Part shown: piece after piece, positions 1 to 5,732 of the stretch
Layout: each line of letters opens with the position of its first letter
Numbering within the stretch: the stretch's first letter is position 1
Assembly: GCA_031281385.1 (NCBI GenBank)
Contig: JAITFL010000132.1
Coordinates: forward strand, 1 to 5,877
DNA length: 5,877 nucleotides
Direction of reading: 5' to 3'
DNA from: Holophagales bacterium
GTDB taxonomy: Bacteria > Acidobacteriota > Holophagae > Holophagales > Holophagaceae
Program-made: the position numbers and the translations under genes
The notes under the pieces: generated by a model
Databases searched by the model: none
The model's input: the letters and a program-made list of their open reading frames with translations, nothing else
What the model was told of the DNA's origin: nothing

Positions 1-56
1 CAAGTGGTTGGGACTACTTTAGGACATACGAGTTCAGCGCCGGGTTCAGGTTCTGA
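1..56 (+). CDS. C-terminal end of an outer-membrane beta-barrel protein (partial)
   Basis: The third forward frame is open from the window edge to a TGA at 54-56. It reads SGWDYFRTYEFSAGFRF and then stops. An aromatic residue at nearly every second position, with a terminal phenylalanine, is the classical C-terminal beta-strand signal of outer-membrane barrel proteins recognised by the BAM complex. The next gene ends in the same style (VNVTCRWRF). The start and most of the gene lie outside the window, so size and family cannot be given. The following gene starts 30 bases downstream, so the two are probably co-transcribed, and both may be surface barrels of one locus. The call rests on only 17 codons and is an inference from the pattern. 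A competing open frame (frame 1, stopping at 88-90) has no such signature. Confidence 0.6.
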   Translation, partial: SGWDYFRTYEFSAGFRF

Positions 57-86
57 GTTTAACGACACATACGGGAGACTAAAAAC

Positions 87-707
87 ATGAAATCATCAAT
101 GCTTACACTTGCGTGCCTGGCCCTTGTCGGTCAGTCAATGGCCGGGCAGGATTCCCTCGCCAGCCGCTTCACCGCAGGGCTTACGATTGTCTCGACGCAG
201 GGGGACTACAAGGCCTTCACTGATGCCCCCTACGGCTTTGGCTTTGAGGCCACCGGCGACATCACTAGGCACCCTGATCAGGCCCTGAATTTCCGAGGCT
301 TCTTAAGTTATGCCGCAGTCAGCGGCAAGTACCGCGCCGCATTGGACAACACTTTTTCCCTTAATGGGCTCAGCCTTGGCGCAGAAGCTACGTTCAAGAC
401 GCCCAGTGACAAGATACGGCCCTATGCTGGCATAATGCTGACAAAGTGGAGCGGCTCGTCCAAAGGCTTGGGAAAAGTGCTGGTGGCCGAGCGCCAAATA
501 GAGTTTGACTCGCACCCCAAGATGGGCTTCCGCTTTGGCGTGGACTACACCATCAACGACCATATCGTGGTCGGGGCCTGCTACAGCATGAGCGAATGGC
601 GGGCGCACCGCGACTATTCGCAAAGCGTCACCAACGCACTGGTAATTGATGGGTTCAACCCAGTGAACCCAAGCTGGGTCAACGTGACCTGCCGATGGCG
701 CTTCTAG
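87..707 (+). CDS. small outer-membrane beta-barrel protein, OmpA/OmpW-like fold
   Basis: This 206-residue protein probably inserts in the outer membrane as an eight-stranded barrel; its specific role is unknown. Residues 1-19 form a Sec signal peptide (KSS, a hydrophobic stretch, then a likely cut after QSMA). The mature part (about 187 residues) has amphipathic strands near 48-58, 65-76, 92-104, 109-121, 134-150, 158-171 and 196-206. Typical barrel phrases are RPYAGIMLTKW and MGFRFGVDYTINDHIVVGACY. It ends in W-V-N-V-T-C-R-W-R-F, with the terminal Phe expected of a BAM substrate. Length matches the eight-strand class. Two cysteines (165 and 202) remain in the mature chain. The ATG at 87 follows GGGAG (73-77) at nine bases. 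A probable barrel gene ends 30 bases upstream. The fold call is firm; the exact family is not. Confidence 0.8.
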   Translation: MKSSMLTLACLALVGQSMAGQDSLASRFTAGLTIVSTQGDYKAFTDAPYGFGFEATGDITRHPDQALNFRGFLSYAAVSGKYRAALDNTFSLNGLSLGAEATFKTPSDKIRPYAGIMLTKWSGSSKGLGKVLVAERQIEFDSHPKMGFRFGVDYTINDHIVVGACYSMSEWRAHRDYSQSVTNALVIDGFNPVNPSWVNVTCRWRF

Positions 708-727
708 CCTGACCGTCTTGCAGTCAA

Positions 728-754
728 ACCGGGGCCGTTTTCTATGGCCCCGGT
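728..754 (+). other. stem-loop 1 downstream of the barrel gene
   Basis: A perfect nine-pair inverted repeat, ACCGGGGCC (728-736) and GGCCCCGGT (746-754), encloses a nine-base loop. It starts 20 bases after the stop at 707. No T-run follows, so it is not a standard intrinsic terminator by itself. It may protect the 3' end of the barrel mRNA or act together with the second hairpin at 789-813. Confidence 0.6.
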
Positions 755-788
755 CGGCCCAAGCGGCAAACTAATCAATAACTGTCGT

Positions 789-817
789 CTAGGGGCGCAA
801 CCAGCGCCCCTAGTTTT
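789..817 (+). terminator. intrinsic terminator or attenuator between the two plus-strand genes
   Basis: The perfect ten-pair stem CTAGGGGCGC (789-798) / GCGCCCCTAG (804-813) has an AACCA loop and is followed at once by TTTT (814-817) and then GCTT. This is a good Rho-independent terminator shape, though the T-run is short. It lies 81 bases after the barrel gene stop and only eight bases before the Shine-Dalgarno of the next gene. It may therefore reduce or regulate read-through into that gene. No convincing separate promoter was seen between this hairpin and the downstream start. Confidence 0.7.
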
Positions 818-821
818 GCTT

Positions 822-826
822 AGGAG
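822..826 (+). promoter_or_regulatory. ribosome binding site fixing the start at 832
   Basis: AGGAG lies five bases upstream of the ATG at 832. This makes that ATG the start, rather than the in-frame ATG eight codons later (856). The site lies just downstream of the terminator-like hairpin at 789-813. Confidence 0.7.
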
Positions 827-831
827 TAGCG

Positions 832-1371
832 ATGCCTTTTTCAAGAACCAAGATAATGTGGGCCACCACCCTGCTGGCCTTATCCGCCGTGTCATTCCCT
901 CTGTTGTCCCAGGAAGCAAAAGCCGAACAACCGGAAGTCGATTACAGCGCACCAGCGAATGTCAGTATCAGGGTGCCAAGGAATGTGACCCAACTTAAAG
1001 AGAAGACCCTGCCGCACTATGGCGGCGTGACGTTTGTGGCCTCGGCATCGGGCACTGACTCTGCCGACCCCGACGCAGTGAGGGGCCTAAGAAATTTTGC
1101 ACTAGAGTTGCTGCCTGGCGAAAAAATAACGGCGGAGCTGCGGGCCTTTCCTCAGACCCTCTTCTATATGAATTGGGCCGTGCCAGTAGACGCAGCCGAC
1201 CCCTTGCAGCAAAAGATAAAACGCACCCACCTCACCCAAGAAAAATTGAGCTTGGCCAAAGTAGAATTTCAAAACACATTGGACAAGTCATACACCATCA
1301 ATCTTTTTCTTCAGGGCAGGTACAACGTGCCATACACCATCAATCTAAAGAGAACCCCAAATAAAAAATAG
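832..1371 (+). CDS. secreted or periplasmic protein of unknown function
   Basis: I do not recognise this 179-residue protein. Residues 1-31 are a clear Sec signal peptide: basic start (SRTK), hydrophobic core (WATTLLALSAVSFPLL), and a cut most likely after AKA. The mature part contains no cysteine, so it is not a lipoprotein and has no disulfides. Beta-rich stretches can be read at 62-72 (GGVTFVASA), 88-104 (FALELLPGEKITAELRA), 142-147, 153-160 and 166-174, ending in a basic tail (KRTPNKK). The segment with LPGEKITAELRA followed by a final PYTINLKR faintly recalls small beta-sandwich domains of the pre-peptidase type; this is only a weak resemblance. YTINL occurs twice, at 154-158 and 168-172. 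The gene follows the barrel gene on the same strand, so an envelope role is plausible. It converges with the ABC operon. Confidence 0.8.
   Translation: MPFSRTKIMWATTLLALSAVSFPLLSQEAKAEQPEVDYSAPANVSIRVPRNVTQLKEKTLPHYGGVTFVASASGTDSADPDAVRGLRNFALELLPGEKITAELRAFPQTLFYMNWAVPVDAADPLQQKIKRTHLTQEKLSLAKVEFQNTLDKSYTINLFLQGRYNVPYTINLKRTPNKK
1289..1346 (+). repeat. exact 16-base direct repeat inside the secreted-protein gene
   Basis: CATACACCATCAATCT occurs at 1289-1304 and again at 1331-1346. The offset is 42 bases, so the copies are in frame (14 codons) and both encode YTINL. Identity at every third base suggests a recent local duplication or gene conversion rather than protein-level convergence. Confidence 0.8.
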
Positions 1372-1406
1372 TCCAATGCCTCGCGCAGTTACATTTATAC
1401 CAAACG

Positions 1407-1438
1407 GATACAAAGACTGTATTGATGGGCGTTTTTTT
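1407..1438 (+). terminator. weak candidate terminator for the secreted-protein gene
   Basis: GATACA (1407-1412) can pair with TGTATT (1418-1423) across a five-base loop, with one G-T pair. A run of seven T follows at 1432-1438. The stem is AT-rich and separated from the T-run by eight bases, so this is a poor fit to the standard form. It is reported because the T7 run lies 60 bases after the gene's stop and no better candidate exists. Confidence 0.3.
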
Positions 1439-1445
1439 GGATGTC

Positions 1446-1557
1446 GGCTTTTCCCCGTTTTTCGGCTGGCTGCATATTCCATACTCGTCCTGTGGACGCC
1501 GGTTTCCATCGCCTAATACCGACTTGCAACCGTTTGGTTGCAAATCGGTATTAGCGA
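1446..1557 (+). repeat. hairpin-rich dispersed element, left copy
   Basis: This copy begins with a 27-base box (1446-1472, GGCTTTTCC then CGTTTTTCGGCTGGCTG) that recurs reverse-complemented at 5851-5877 with a single difference (C at 1455). About 20 further bases are recognisably related (roughly 13 of 20 match, including TATT and TCGT.CTG). The copy then carries a small hairpin, CGTCC-TGT-GGACG (1486-1498), and a long palindrome (1513-1554), and finishes with TTAGCGA (1551-1557). The right copy also has TTAGCGA at the end of its palindrome. It lies between converging genes. No reading frame is needed to explain it. Confidence 0.65.
1513..1554 (-). other. long hairpin just after the ABC operon stop codon
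   Basis: Arms of 19 bases (1513-1531 and 1536-1554) enclose a four-base loop. They pair perfectly except C1523 against A1544. In minus-strand RNA that position becomes a G-U pair, so the RNA stem is unbroken. It begins 11 bases beyond the stop of the last permease gene, where it could end or protect the operon mRNA. There is no T-run after it on the minus strand, so it is not a textbook terminator. It forms the core of the left repeat copy. Confidence 0.65.
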
Positions 1558-1565
1558 CACAAACC

Positions 1566-2858
1566 CTACTCGTAGCGCAGGGCCTCGATGGGGTCCTGCC
1601 TGGCTGCCTTTAGAGCGGGCCACAGCCCGGCGGCAAGCCCTGTGCCTGTGCTGACCATCACGCCAAGTATGATGGACCACAGCGGCGCGGCGGCGGGGAA
1701 GCCGGACACCAGCTTGACCAACAGGCCGCAGCCAAGGCCAAAGCCAATGCCAAATATGCCGCCCACGCCTGTGAGGGTCACGGCCTCCACCAAAAACTGC
1801 GCGGCTATGTCCTTGCGCGTAGCGCCAAGGGCCTTTCTTACTCCGATCTCGCGGGTGCGCTCTGTAACGCTGACCAGCATTATGTTCATAACGCCCACGC
1901 CGCCCACTATCAGGGCAATGCTGGCGATGAGTATCATCACGGCGGCTATACCGTTGGCGATGGTGCGCCGCTTCTCTAGCTGGCTTTCTCTGGACTCCAC
2001 GCCGAAGTTATCTGGCTCGCTGGGCTTTAGGCCCCTCCTGGCCCTCATCACTGTTGTTATTTCGTCAATCAGTTCTGGCACGTCCTCTGCCCTGTGTGGC
2101 AGGATCTCGATGCTCAGGTTGTCCCACCTGGCCAGGCGGATCCACGGCCACATCTCGTCGAATGTGGTAAATGGAATATATACCAAGTTGTCCATGTTGT
2201 CGCCCAAGACAGAGCCCTTTTTTTTGAGCACGCCCACAACCAGCAGCGGCACGCCGTCGAAATACACTTGCTTGCCCAGCGGATCCTTTTGTGGAAAGAG
2301 AGCTTTTACAACATCGTAGCCGATGACGCAGGTTCTGGTGGCGTGGTACATGTCCGCTTGGGCAAAGAAGCGTCCGTCTTCCACTTCAACGTTGCGGACG
2401 ATAGCATATTCTGGGGTGACACCTGTTATTTCGGGGTTGTAGGCCTCGTCGCCCGTGGAATTCTTTACGTTTACGCCGCTGCCCCACCACAAGCTCCTAA
2501 AGCGGCAGACCGCCTTGGCCAAAGTCAGGTACTGCTTTAGGGCTTCTGCGTCGTCTATAGTGAGGTTGGGGCGCGAGCGCTGTTCGGGTGGGATGGTCTG
2601 CCCCCCCGCAGAGTACAGAGGGCTAAATTTCCTCAGCCTTACCACGTTAGACCCAAACTGCGAAAAAGCCGTGTCAATGGAGCTATTGAAGCCCGCGACT
2701 AGGCTGACCATGGCTATCACAGACGCTACGCCCACCACGATACCCAGCAGTGTGAGGAAGGACCTCAATTTTTGTGCGCGGATGGAATTGGCGGCGAAGC
2801 GGATGTTTTCTGTGTTGAACGCCCGCAAAAACCTGAATTTGTACAGGGTGAAAGCCAT
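1566..2858 (-). CDS. MacB/FtsX-type ABC transporter permease, second subunit
   Basis: This 430-residue inner-membrane subunit belongs to a type VII (MacB/LolCDE-like) ABC system, which couples cytoplasmic ATP hydrolysis to movement of its periplasmic domain. The order is: N-terminal cytoplasmic part, membrane segment 1 (about 33-57, LRSFLTLLGIVVGVASVIAM), a large MacB-type periplasmic domain (about 60-295), then membrane segments at 301-329, 353-382 and 392-415. Hallmarks are MNIMLVSVTERTREIGVRKA, the GAT of the coupling region (345-347), and the C-terminal ALKAARQDPIEALRYE. The protein is complete for a permease, but it has no Walker A, signature or Walker B sequence, unlike true MacB, which is fused to its ATPase. 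The ATG is four bases after the preceding permease stop, with GGAG inside that gene's end. Substrate is not predictable. Confidence 0.92.
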   Translation of the reverse strand: MAFTLYKFRFLRAFNTENIRFAANSIRAQKLRSFLTLLGIVVGVASVIAMVSLVAGFNSSIDTAFSQFGSNVVRLRKFSPLYSAGGQTIPPEQRSRPNLTIDDAEALKQYLTLAKAVCRFRSLWWGSGVNVKNSTGDEAYNPEITGVTPEYAIVRNVEVEDGRFFAQADMYHATRTCVIGYDVVKALFPQKDPLGKQVYFDGVPLLVVGVLKKKGSVLGDNMDNLVYIPFTTFDEMWPWIRLARWDNLSIEILPHRAEDVPELIDEITTVMRARRGLKPSEPDNFGVESRESQLEKRRTIANGIAAVMILIASIALIVGGVGVMNIMLVSVTERTREIGVRKALGATRKDIAAQFLVEAVTLTGVGGIFGIGFGLGCGLLVKLVSGFPAAAPLWSIILGVMVSTGTGLAAGLWPALKAARQDPIEALRYE

Positions 2859-2862
2859 TTGC

Positions 2863-4098
2863 CTACTCCGCCCTGAGCGCGTCTATGACCAGCAGGCCGG
2901 CGGCCCTTCTGGCGGGAACCCAGCCAGCGAGCAGACCCACGGCCGCCGAGACGCCAATGGCCATGACCACAATGGTCAGGGTGACCTGGGCGGGGAAGCC
3001 CGTCATGCCCTTAATGCTTAGCGCTAGGCCGGCTCCCAGAATAAATCCTAAAATGCCGCCAGCCACAGACAACAGGGTGGCTTCCAGCAAAAACTGTCGC
3101 ATGACATCCCCCCGGCTGGCCCCAATTGCCCTCCTGATGCCTATCTCCTGCGTGCGCTGGGCAACGCTGACCAGCATTATGTTCATTACCACGATGCCAC
3201 CCACGAAGAGGCTGACCCCGGTTATCAGTATGAAGAATGAAAAGATTGCGGCCGTAATTTGGCCGATGAAATCCATTATGAAATCTTTGGACAAGATAGC
3301 AAAGGGGTCGGGCGCGCGAAAAGGCGTGTGGCGCATGGCCCTCATGTATGCCCGCACCTCGTCCTGCGCTGCGTCCATGAGGTCAAGGCTTTTGGCTTTT
3401 ACGGTTATCGTTATGTCAGACCAAGGGAGCAGGAAATTTCTTCTGAATACACTGAATGGAATATAAATGCGGGAATCATTGCTTCTGCCGCCTCCAAAAG
3501 ACTCGCCCTCTTTTTTTAGGACACCTATAACCCGAAATGGCAGGCCGGCCACCAAGATGGTCCTGCCAATAGGGTCTTGCAAGCCAAAGAACTCTTCCTT
3601 GATGCCAGCGCCTATGACGGCCACGTACTTTGTGGAGGTTTCTTCTGGTTCGGTGTACCACCTGCCCAAGCCCTCGTCTAGGTCTAAATTCAGAATAGTG
3701 TTGGAGTTTGCCGTGGCACCATAAATTTCGGCCCCCTCGTATTTTTTGGCCCCATAGTAGGCTATCTTGTTGGCTGAAGACGCAGCGCCCACAGCGGCCA
3801 CAGATGGCAGACCTGCGTCGCGGATCCTAACGAAATCGTTTACCGTGATGCTGGGCCGCTTCATCGCTTCCACATATTCCTGGTGGTTTCTGATCATGCC
3901 CCACCTGGTCACCATGAACATATCTGGTGCCAAGAAATTTAGTTGGTTTTCGATCATCACCGTAAGGCCAGAGACGATGCTGACGACGGCGACGATGGAA
4001 GCAACGCTGATGACGATGCCCAGTAGCGTCAAAAAGCTGCGGAGCCTGTGCGCGAAGAGAGCGCGCAAAGACGAGTGGAATAGGTCTAGGATAGTCAA
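2863..4098 (-). CDS. MacB/FtsX-type ABC transporter permease, first subunit
   Basis: This 411-residue homologue of the next gene is probably its heterodimer partner, as LolC is to LolE. Membrane segment 1 lies at about 20-45 (RSFLTLLGIVISVASIVAVV). The periplasmic MacB-like domain spans about 46-278, and further membrane segments lie at 279-310, 335-364 and 369-394. The family signature MNIMLVSVAQRTQEIGIRRA, GAS (325-327), and the C-terminal VPARRAAGLLVIDALRAE are present. There is no ATPase domain. The start is TTG at 4098: the frame upstream is closed by the adaptor's TAA only six codons earlier, and the next methionine (48) would delete membrane segment 1. No good Shine-Dalgarno precedes the TTG, so translation probably depends on ribosomes finishing the adaptor gene 15 bases upstream. 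Compared with its partner it is shorter at both the N-terminus and the periplasmic domain. Confidence 0.92.
   Translation of the reverse strand: MTILDLFHSSLRALFAHRLRSFLTLLGIVISVASIVAVVSIVSGLTVMIENQLNFLAPDMFMVTRWGMIRNHQEYVEAMKRPSITVNDFVRIRDAGLPSVAAVGAASSANKIAYYGAKKYEGAEIYGATANSNTILNLDLDEGLGRWYTEPEETSTKYVAVIGAGIKEEFFGLQDPIGRTILVAGLPFRVIGVLKKEGESFGGGRSNDSRIYIPFSVFRRNFLLPWSDITITVKAKSLDLMDAAQDEVRAYMRAMRHTPFRAPDPFAILSKDFIMDFIGQITAAIFSFFILITGVSLFVGGIVVMNIMLVSVAQRTQEIGIRRAIGASRGDVMRQFLLEATLLSVAGGILGFILGAGLALSIKGMTGFPAQVTLTIVVMAIGVSAAVGLLAGWVPARRAAGLLVIDALRAE
2866..2869 (-). promoter_or_regulatory. ribosome binding site of the second permease
   Basis: GGAG on the minus strand lies seven bases before the ATG at 2858 and inside the last codons of the upstream permease gene. 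The arrangement supports translational coupling of the two permeases, which would favour equal amounts of each subunit. Confidence 0.6.
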
Positions 4099-4113
4099 GG
4101 CGTTAGACCCGTT

Positions 4114-5334
4114 TTAGCTTTTTCCTGTTTTTTTGATGTCCGCTTTTTTGGCGTCGGCTTTCACTTTGGTGCCGTCCTTTAGCTCGCGGAGGGCCCTTAG
4201 GGGGCCGGAAGCTATGACGTCGCCCTCTTTGAGGCCCTCAAGCACTTCGATGCTCATGTCGCCGGCCAACCCTGTTTTGATGGGTACAAATTTCACGGCG
4301 CCGCTCTCCACCAAGAAAACGCCTTCTTCTTCCTTTTTGTCGCCTGGTTTAAATGTTTCGCCCTCTTTAAGCACGATGTCCCTGACCACCAATGCTTGGA
4401 ATGGTATGGCCAGCGCATTGTCGCTGGTGCCGGTGAAGATGTCGGCCTGGGCGCTGAGGCCTGGCTTGATGGTGGCGGGGGGGTCAATTATCTGCACCTT
4501 TACCTTGAACTTTACGGCTGCCTGCTGGCCGCTTTGCAGTAGGGGGCTGCCGCCGACCTCAGTAACAATACCTTTGAATGTCTCGTTCGGATATGCATCT
4601 ATGCGGACTTGGGCGTCTAGGCCATTCTTGACGTTTGGAATGGAGGCTTCATCTACTTCCATTTCTGTCTCCACCTTGCTCATGTCGGAGATGGTGAGAA
4701 GCACGGTGCCTGGCTGGTTCATGGTGCCAATGACGGCTGTCTCGCCCGCCTCTATGCGCCTAGATGTGACGATGCCATCCATGGGGGACAGTATGACAGT
4801 CTTTGCGTGGTCAACCTTTGCCTGCTCTAGGTTGGCCTTGGACTGCTCGATCCTCTTCTGGGCCGCTTCATATGAGCTTACGTAAGTGGTGAGCTTTGTC
4901 CTAGCGGTTTCGTATTCTTGCTCAGAAATGATGCCATTTTTTCTGTTGCTCTCTGCGCGGGCGAAGTCTGCGCGGGCCTGGTCTAGGTTCGCCTTGGTGG
5001 ATTCCAGATCCGCGAGGCTTCCATGGAGTGCGGCTTCAAGGCTCTCTACGTAGGCCTTGGTCCTGGACGGGTCAATTTCTAGCAGGAACTGTCCCTCCTT
5101 TACGCGGTCACCTTCCTTGACGGTGAGCCTAGTGACCTGACCGCTGAGGTTGGCGCTGAGGTCGGCCTTGCGGACTGCTTGAATTTTTCCGTTGGCGCTG
5201 ACTTTGGAGACCAAGCTTTCGCGCCCCACTTTGGAGACCGTTATGGGCGTCCCTTCGTCTTTGCGGGTGAGCAGAGCCACCACTACTAGCGCAGCCAGCG
5301 CCGCCCCACCGATTATCCAAACTTTTCGCTTCAT
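4114..5334 (-). CDS. MacA/HlyD-family periplasmic adaptor (membrane fusion protein)
   Basis: This 406-residue adaptor would link the permeases to an outer-membrane exit duct or accept substrate in the periplasm. An N-terminal membrane anchor (about 4-23, KVWIIGGAALAALVVVALL) follows MKRK. There is no lipobox cysteine. The first lipoyl half is at about 61-88 (SGQVTRLTVKEGDRVKEGQF), and the alpha-helical coiled coil at about 90-175 is rich in A, E, K and Q. The second lipoyl half (about 179-201) has the typical LSPMDGIVTSRRIEAGE. Beta-barrel and membrane-proximal domains follow (PGLSAQADIF, ALAIPFQALVVRD, GLKEGDVIASG). The tail is strongly Lys-rich. The chosen ATG at 5334 has GGGAG eight bases upstream; a TTG seven codons earlier would add residues before the anchor and lacks a ribosome site. 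First gene of the operon, 15 bases from the first permease. No TolC-type duct gene is visible here. Confidence 0.92.
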   Translation of the reverse strand: MKRKVWIIGGAALAALVVVALLTRKDEGTPITVSKVGRESLVSKVSANGKIQAVRKADLSANLSGQVTRLTVKEGDRVKEGQFLLEIDPSRTKAYVESLEAALHGSLADLESTKANLDQARADFARAESNRKNGIISEQEYETARTKLTTYVSSYEAAQKRIEQSKANLEQAKVDHAKTVILSPMDGIVTSRRIEAGETAVIGTMNQPGTVLLTISDMSKVETEMEVDEASIPNVKNGLDAQVRIDAYPNETFKGIVTEVGGSPLLQSGQQAAVKFKVKVQIIDPPATIKPGLSAQADIFTGTSDNALAIPFQALVVRDIVLKEGETFKPGDKKEEEGVFLVESGAVKFVPIKTGLAGDMSIEVLEGLKEGDVIASGPLRALRELKDGTKVKADAKKADIKKTGKS

Positions 5335-5342
5335 GTCTGCAA

Positions 5343-5347
5343 CTCCC
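5343..5347 (-). promoter_or_regulatory. ribosome binding site fixing the adaptor start at 5334
   Basis: GGGAG on the minus strand is eight bases before the ATG at 5334. This favours that ATG over the in-frame TTG at 5355, which lies upstream of this site. Confidence 0.65.
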
Positions 5348-5418
5348 AAATGCAAAAAACCGTCAATGGCAACAATATGGATTCGCAGGAAACCAAAGTG
5401 GGTTTAGCGCTCAAAACC

Positions 5419-5451
5419 AAAAAAACAAAAAACTTGCCCGAGCGGACAAAG
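5419..5451 (-). terminator. intrinsic terminator in the leader of the ABC operon
   Basis: Read on the minus strand, CTTTGTCC (5451-5444), loop GCTC, then GGGCAAG (5439-5433) forms a seven-pair stem with one bulged T. T6 (5432-5427), G, and T7 (5425-5419) follow. It points the same way as the operon and ends about 85 bases before the adaptor start. It may stop transcripts entering from the right, or be a regulated leader terminator if the promoter lies further upstream. Confidence 0.6.
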
Positions 5452-5547
5452 TCTGCTGGCTTCCTTCAGGTCATGGCATAGAATACCACTGAAAGCCGAT
5501 AAAATGGGGTGATACGCGAAGTGCCTGTATTTGTCGGCGAAAATGCG

Positions 5548-5582
5548 AGGGATCAGGGGTCAGGGATTAGGGATTAGTGGCT
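5548..5582 (+). repeat. five tandem heptamers (AGGGATY type) with G-quadruplex potential
   Basis: Five successive seven-base units read AGGGATC, AGGGGTC, AGGGATT, AGGGATT, AGTGGCT. The first four give G-runs of at least three at 5549-5551, 5556-5559, 5563-5565 and 5570-5572, separated by three or four bases. This meets the usual intramolecular G-quadruplex pattern on the plus strand, which is the template strand for the ABC operon. Similar short tandem heptamers are known from some bacterial genomes, for example filamentous cyanobacteria; the relation here is by type only. Confidence 0.75.
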
Positions 5583-5590
5583 AGTTTGGT

Positions 5591-5605
5591 GCGGGCTGCG
5601 CCCGC
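5591..5605. other. short perfect hairpin, six pairs
   Basis: GCGGGC (5591-5596), TGC loop, GCCCGC (5600-5605). Entirely GC and perfect. No T-run follows on either strand. It lies directly after the G-rich heptamers and before a second hairpin of similar size. Confidence 0.5.
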
Positions 5606-5631
5606 GTTGATATTTATGCCGATTGAACTCC

Positions 5632-5651
5632 GCAGCGCGGTCATGCGCTGC
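5632..5651. other. short perfect hairpin, seven pairs
   Basis: GCAGCGC (5632-5638), GGTCAT loop, GCGCTGC (5645-5651). It has no adjacent T-run, so it is not a standard terminator. It is another member of the hairpin series in this region. Confidence 0.5.
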
Positions 5652-5732
5652 TTGACCTCGGGAAGAGCATTTTTACGGCTTTGGCGTTTCTCGCCGGAAA
5701 TTGGAAACCCATCTTAAATGCTAACTGGGGAT

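Noticed and set aside
1..90. Open frame 1 ending in TGA at 88-90 that would overlap the barrel gene start as ATGA
   Set aside because: Only 29 codons with no recognisable protein features. The frame ending at 56 shows a clear barrel C-terminal signature and both cannot be real.
1399..1538. ACCAAACGG (1399-1407) complementary to CCGTTTGGT (1530-1538), suggesting a larger fold of the convergent region
   Set aside because: Only nine bases, and the second part is already the loop and tip of the 1513-1554 hairpin.
1422..1613. Plus-strand open frame through the left repeat copy, with a segment GFSPFFGWL that can also be read in the right copy as GFSTFFGWL
   Set aside because: The single base difference in the shared box changes the amino acid, the peptides diverge straight after, and the frame runs into the permease gene antisense. 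Shared structure and palindromes explain the similarity better than a protein.
1588..4885. Long plus-strand frames opposite the three ABC genes
   Set aside because: They are antisense shadows of well-supported family members and show no domain features of their own.
5335..5355. Upstream TTG start (5355) for the adaptor
   Set aside because: It lies ahead of the GGGAG ribosome site, which is correctly spaced for the ATG at 5334, and it would put seven extra residues before the basic start of the membrane anchor.
5335..5530. Candidate sigma-70 promoters for the ABC operon on the minus strand
   Set aside because: Hexamers such as TTGACG and TATTCT occur but none has an acceptable partner at 16-18 bases; calling one would be guesswork.
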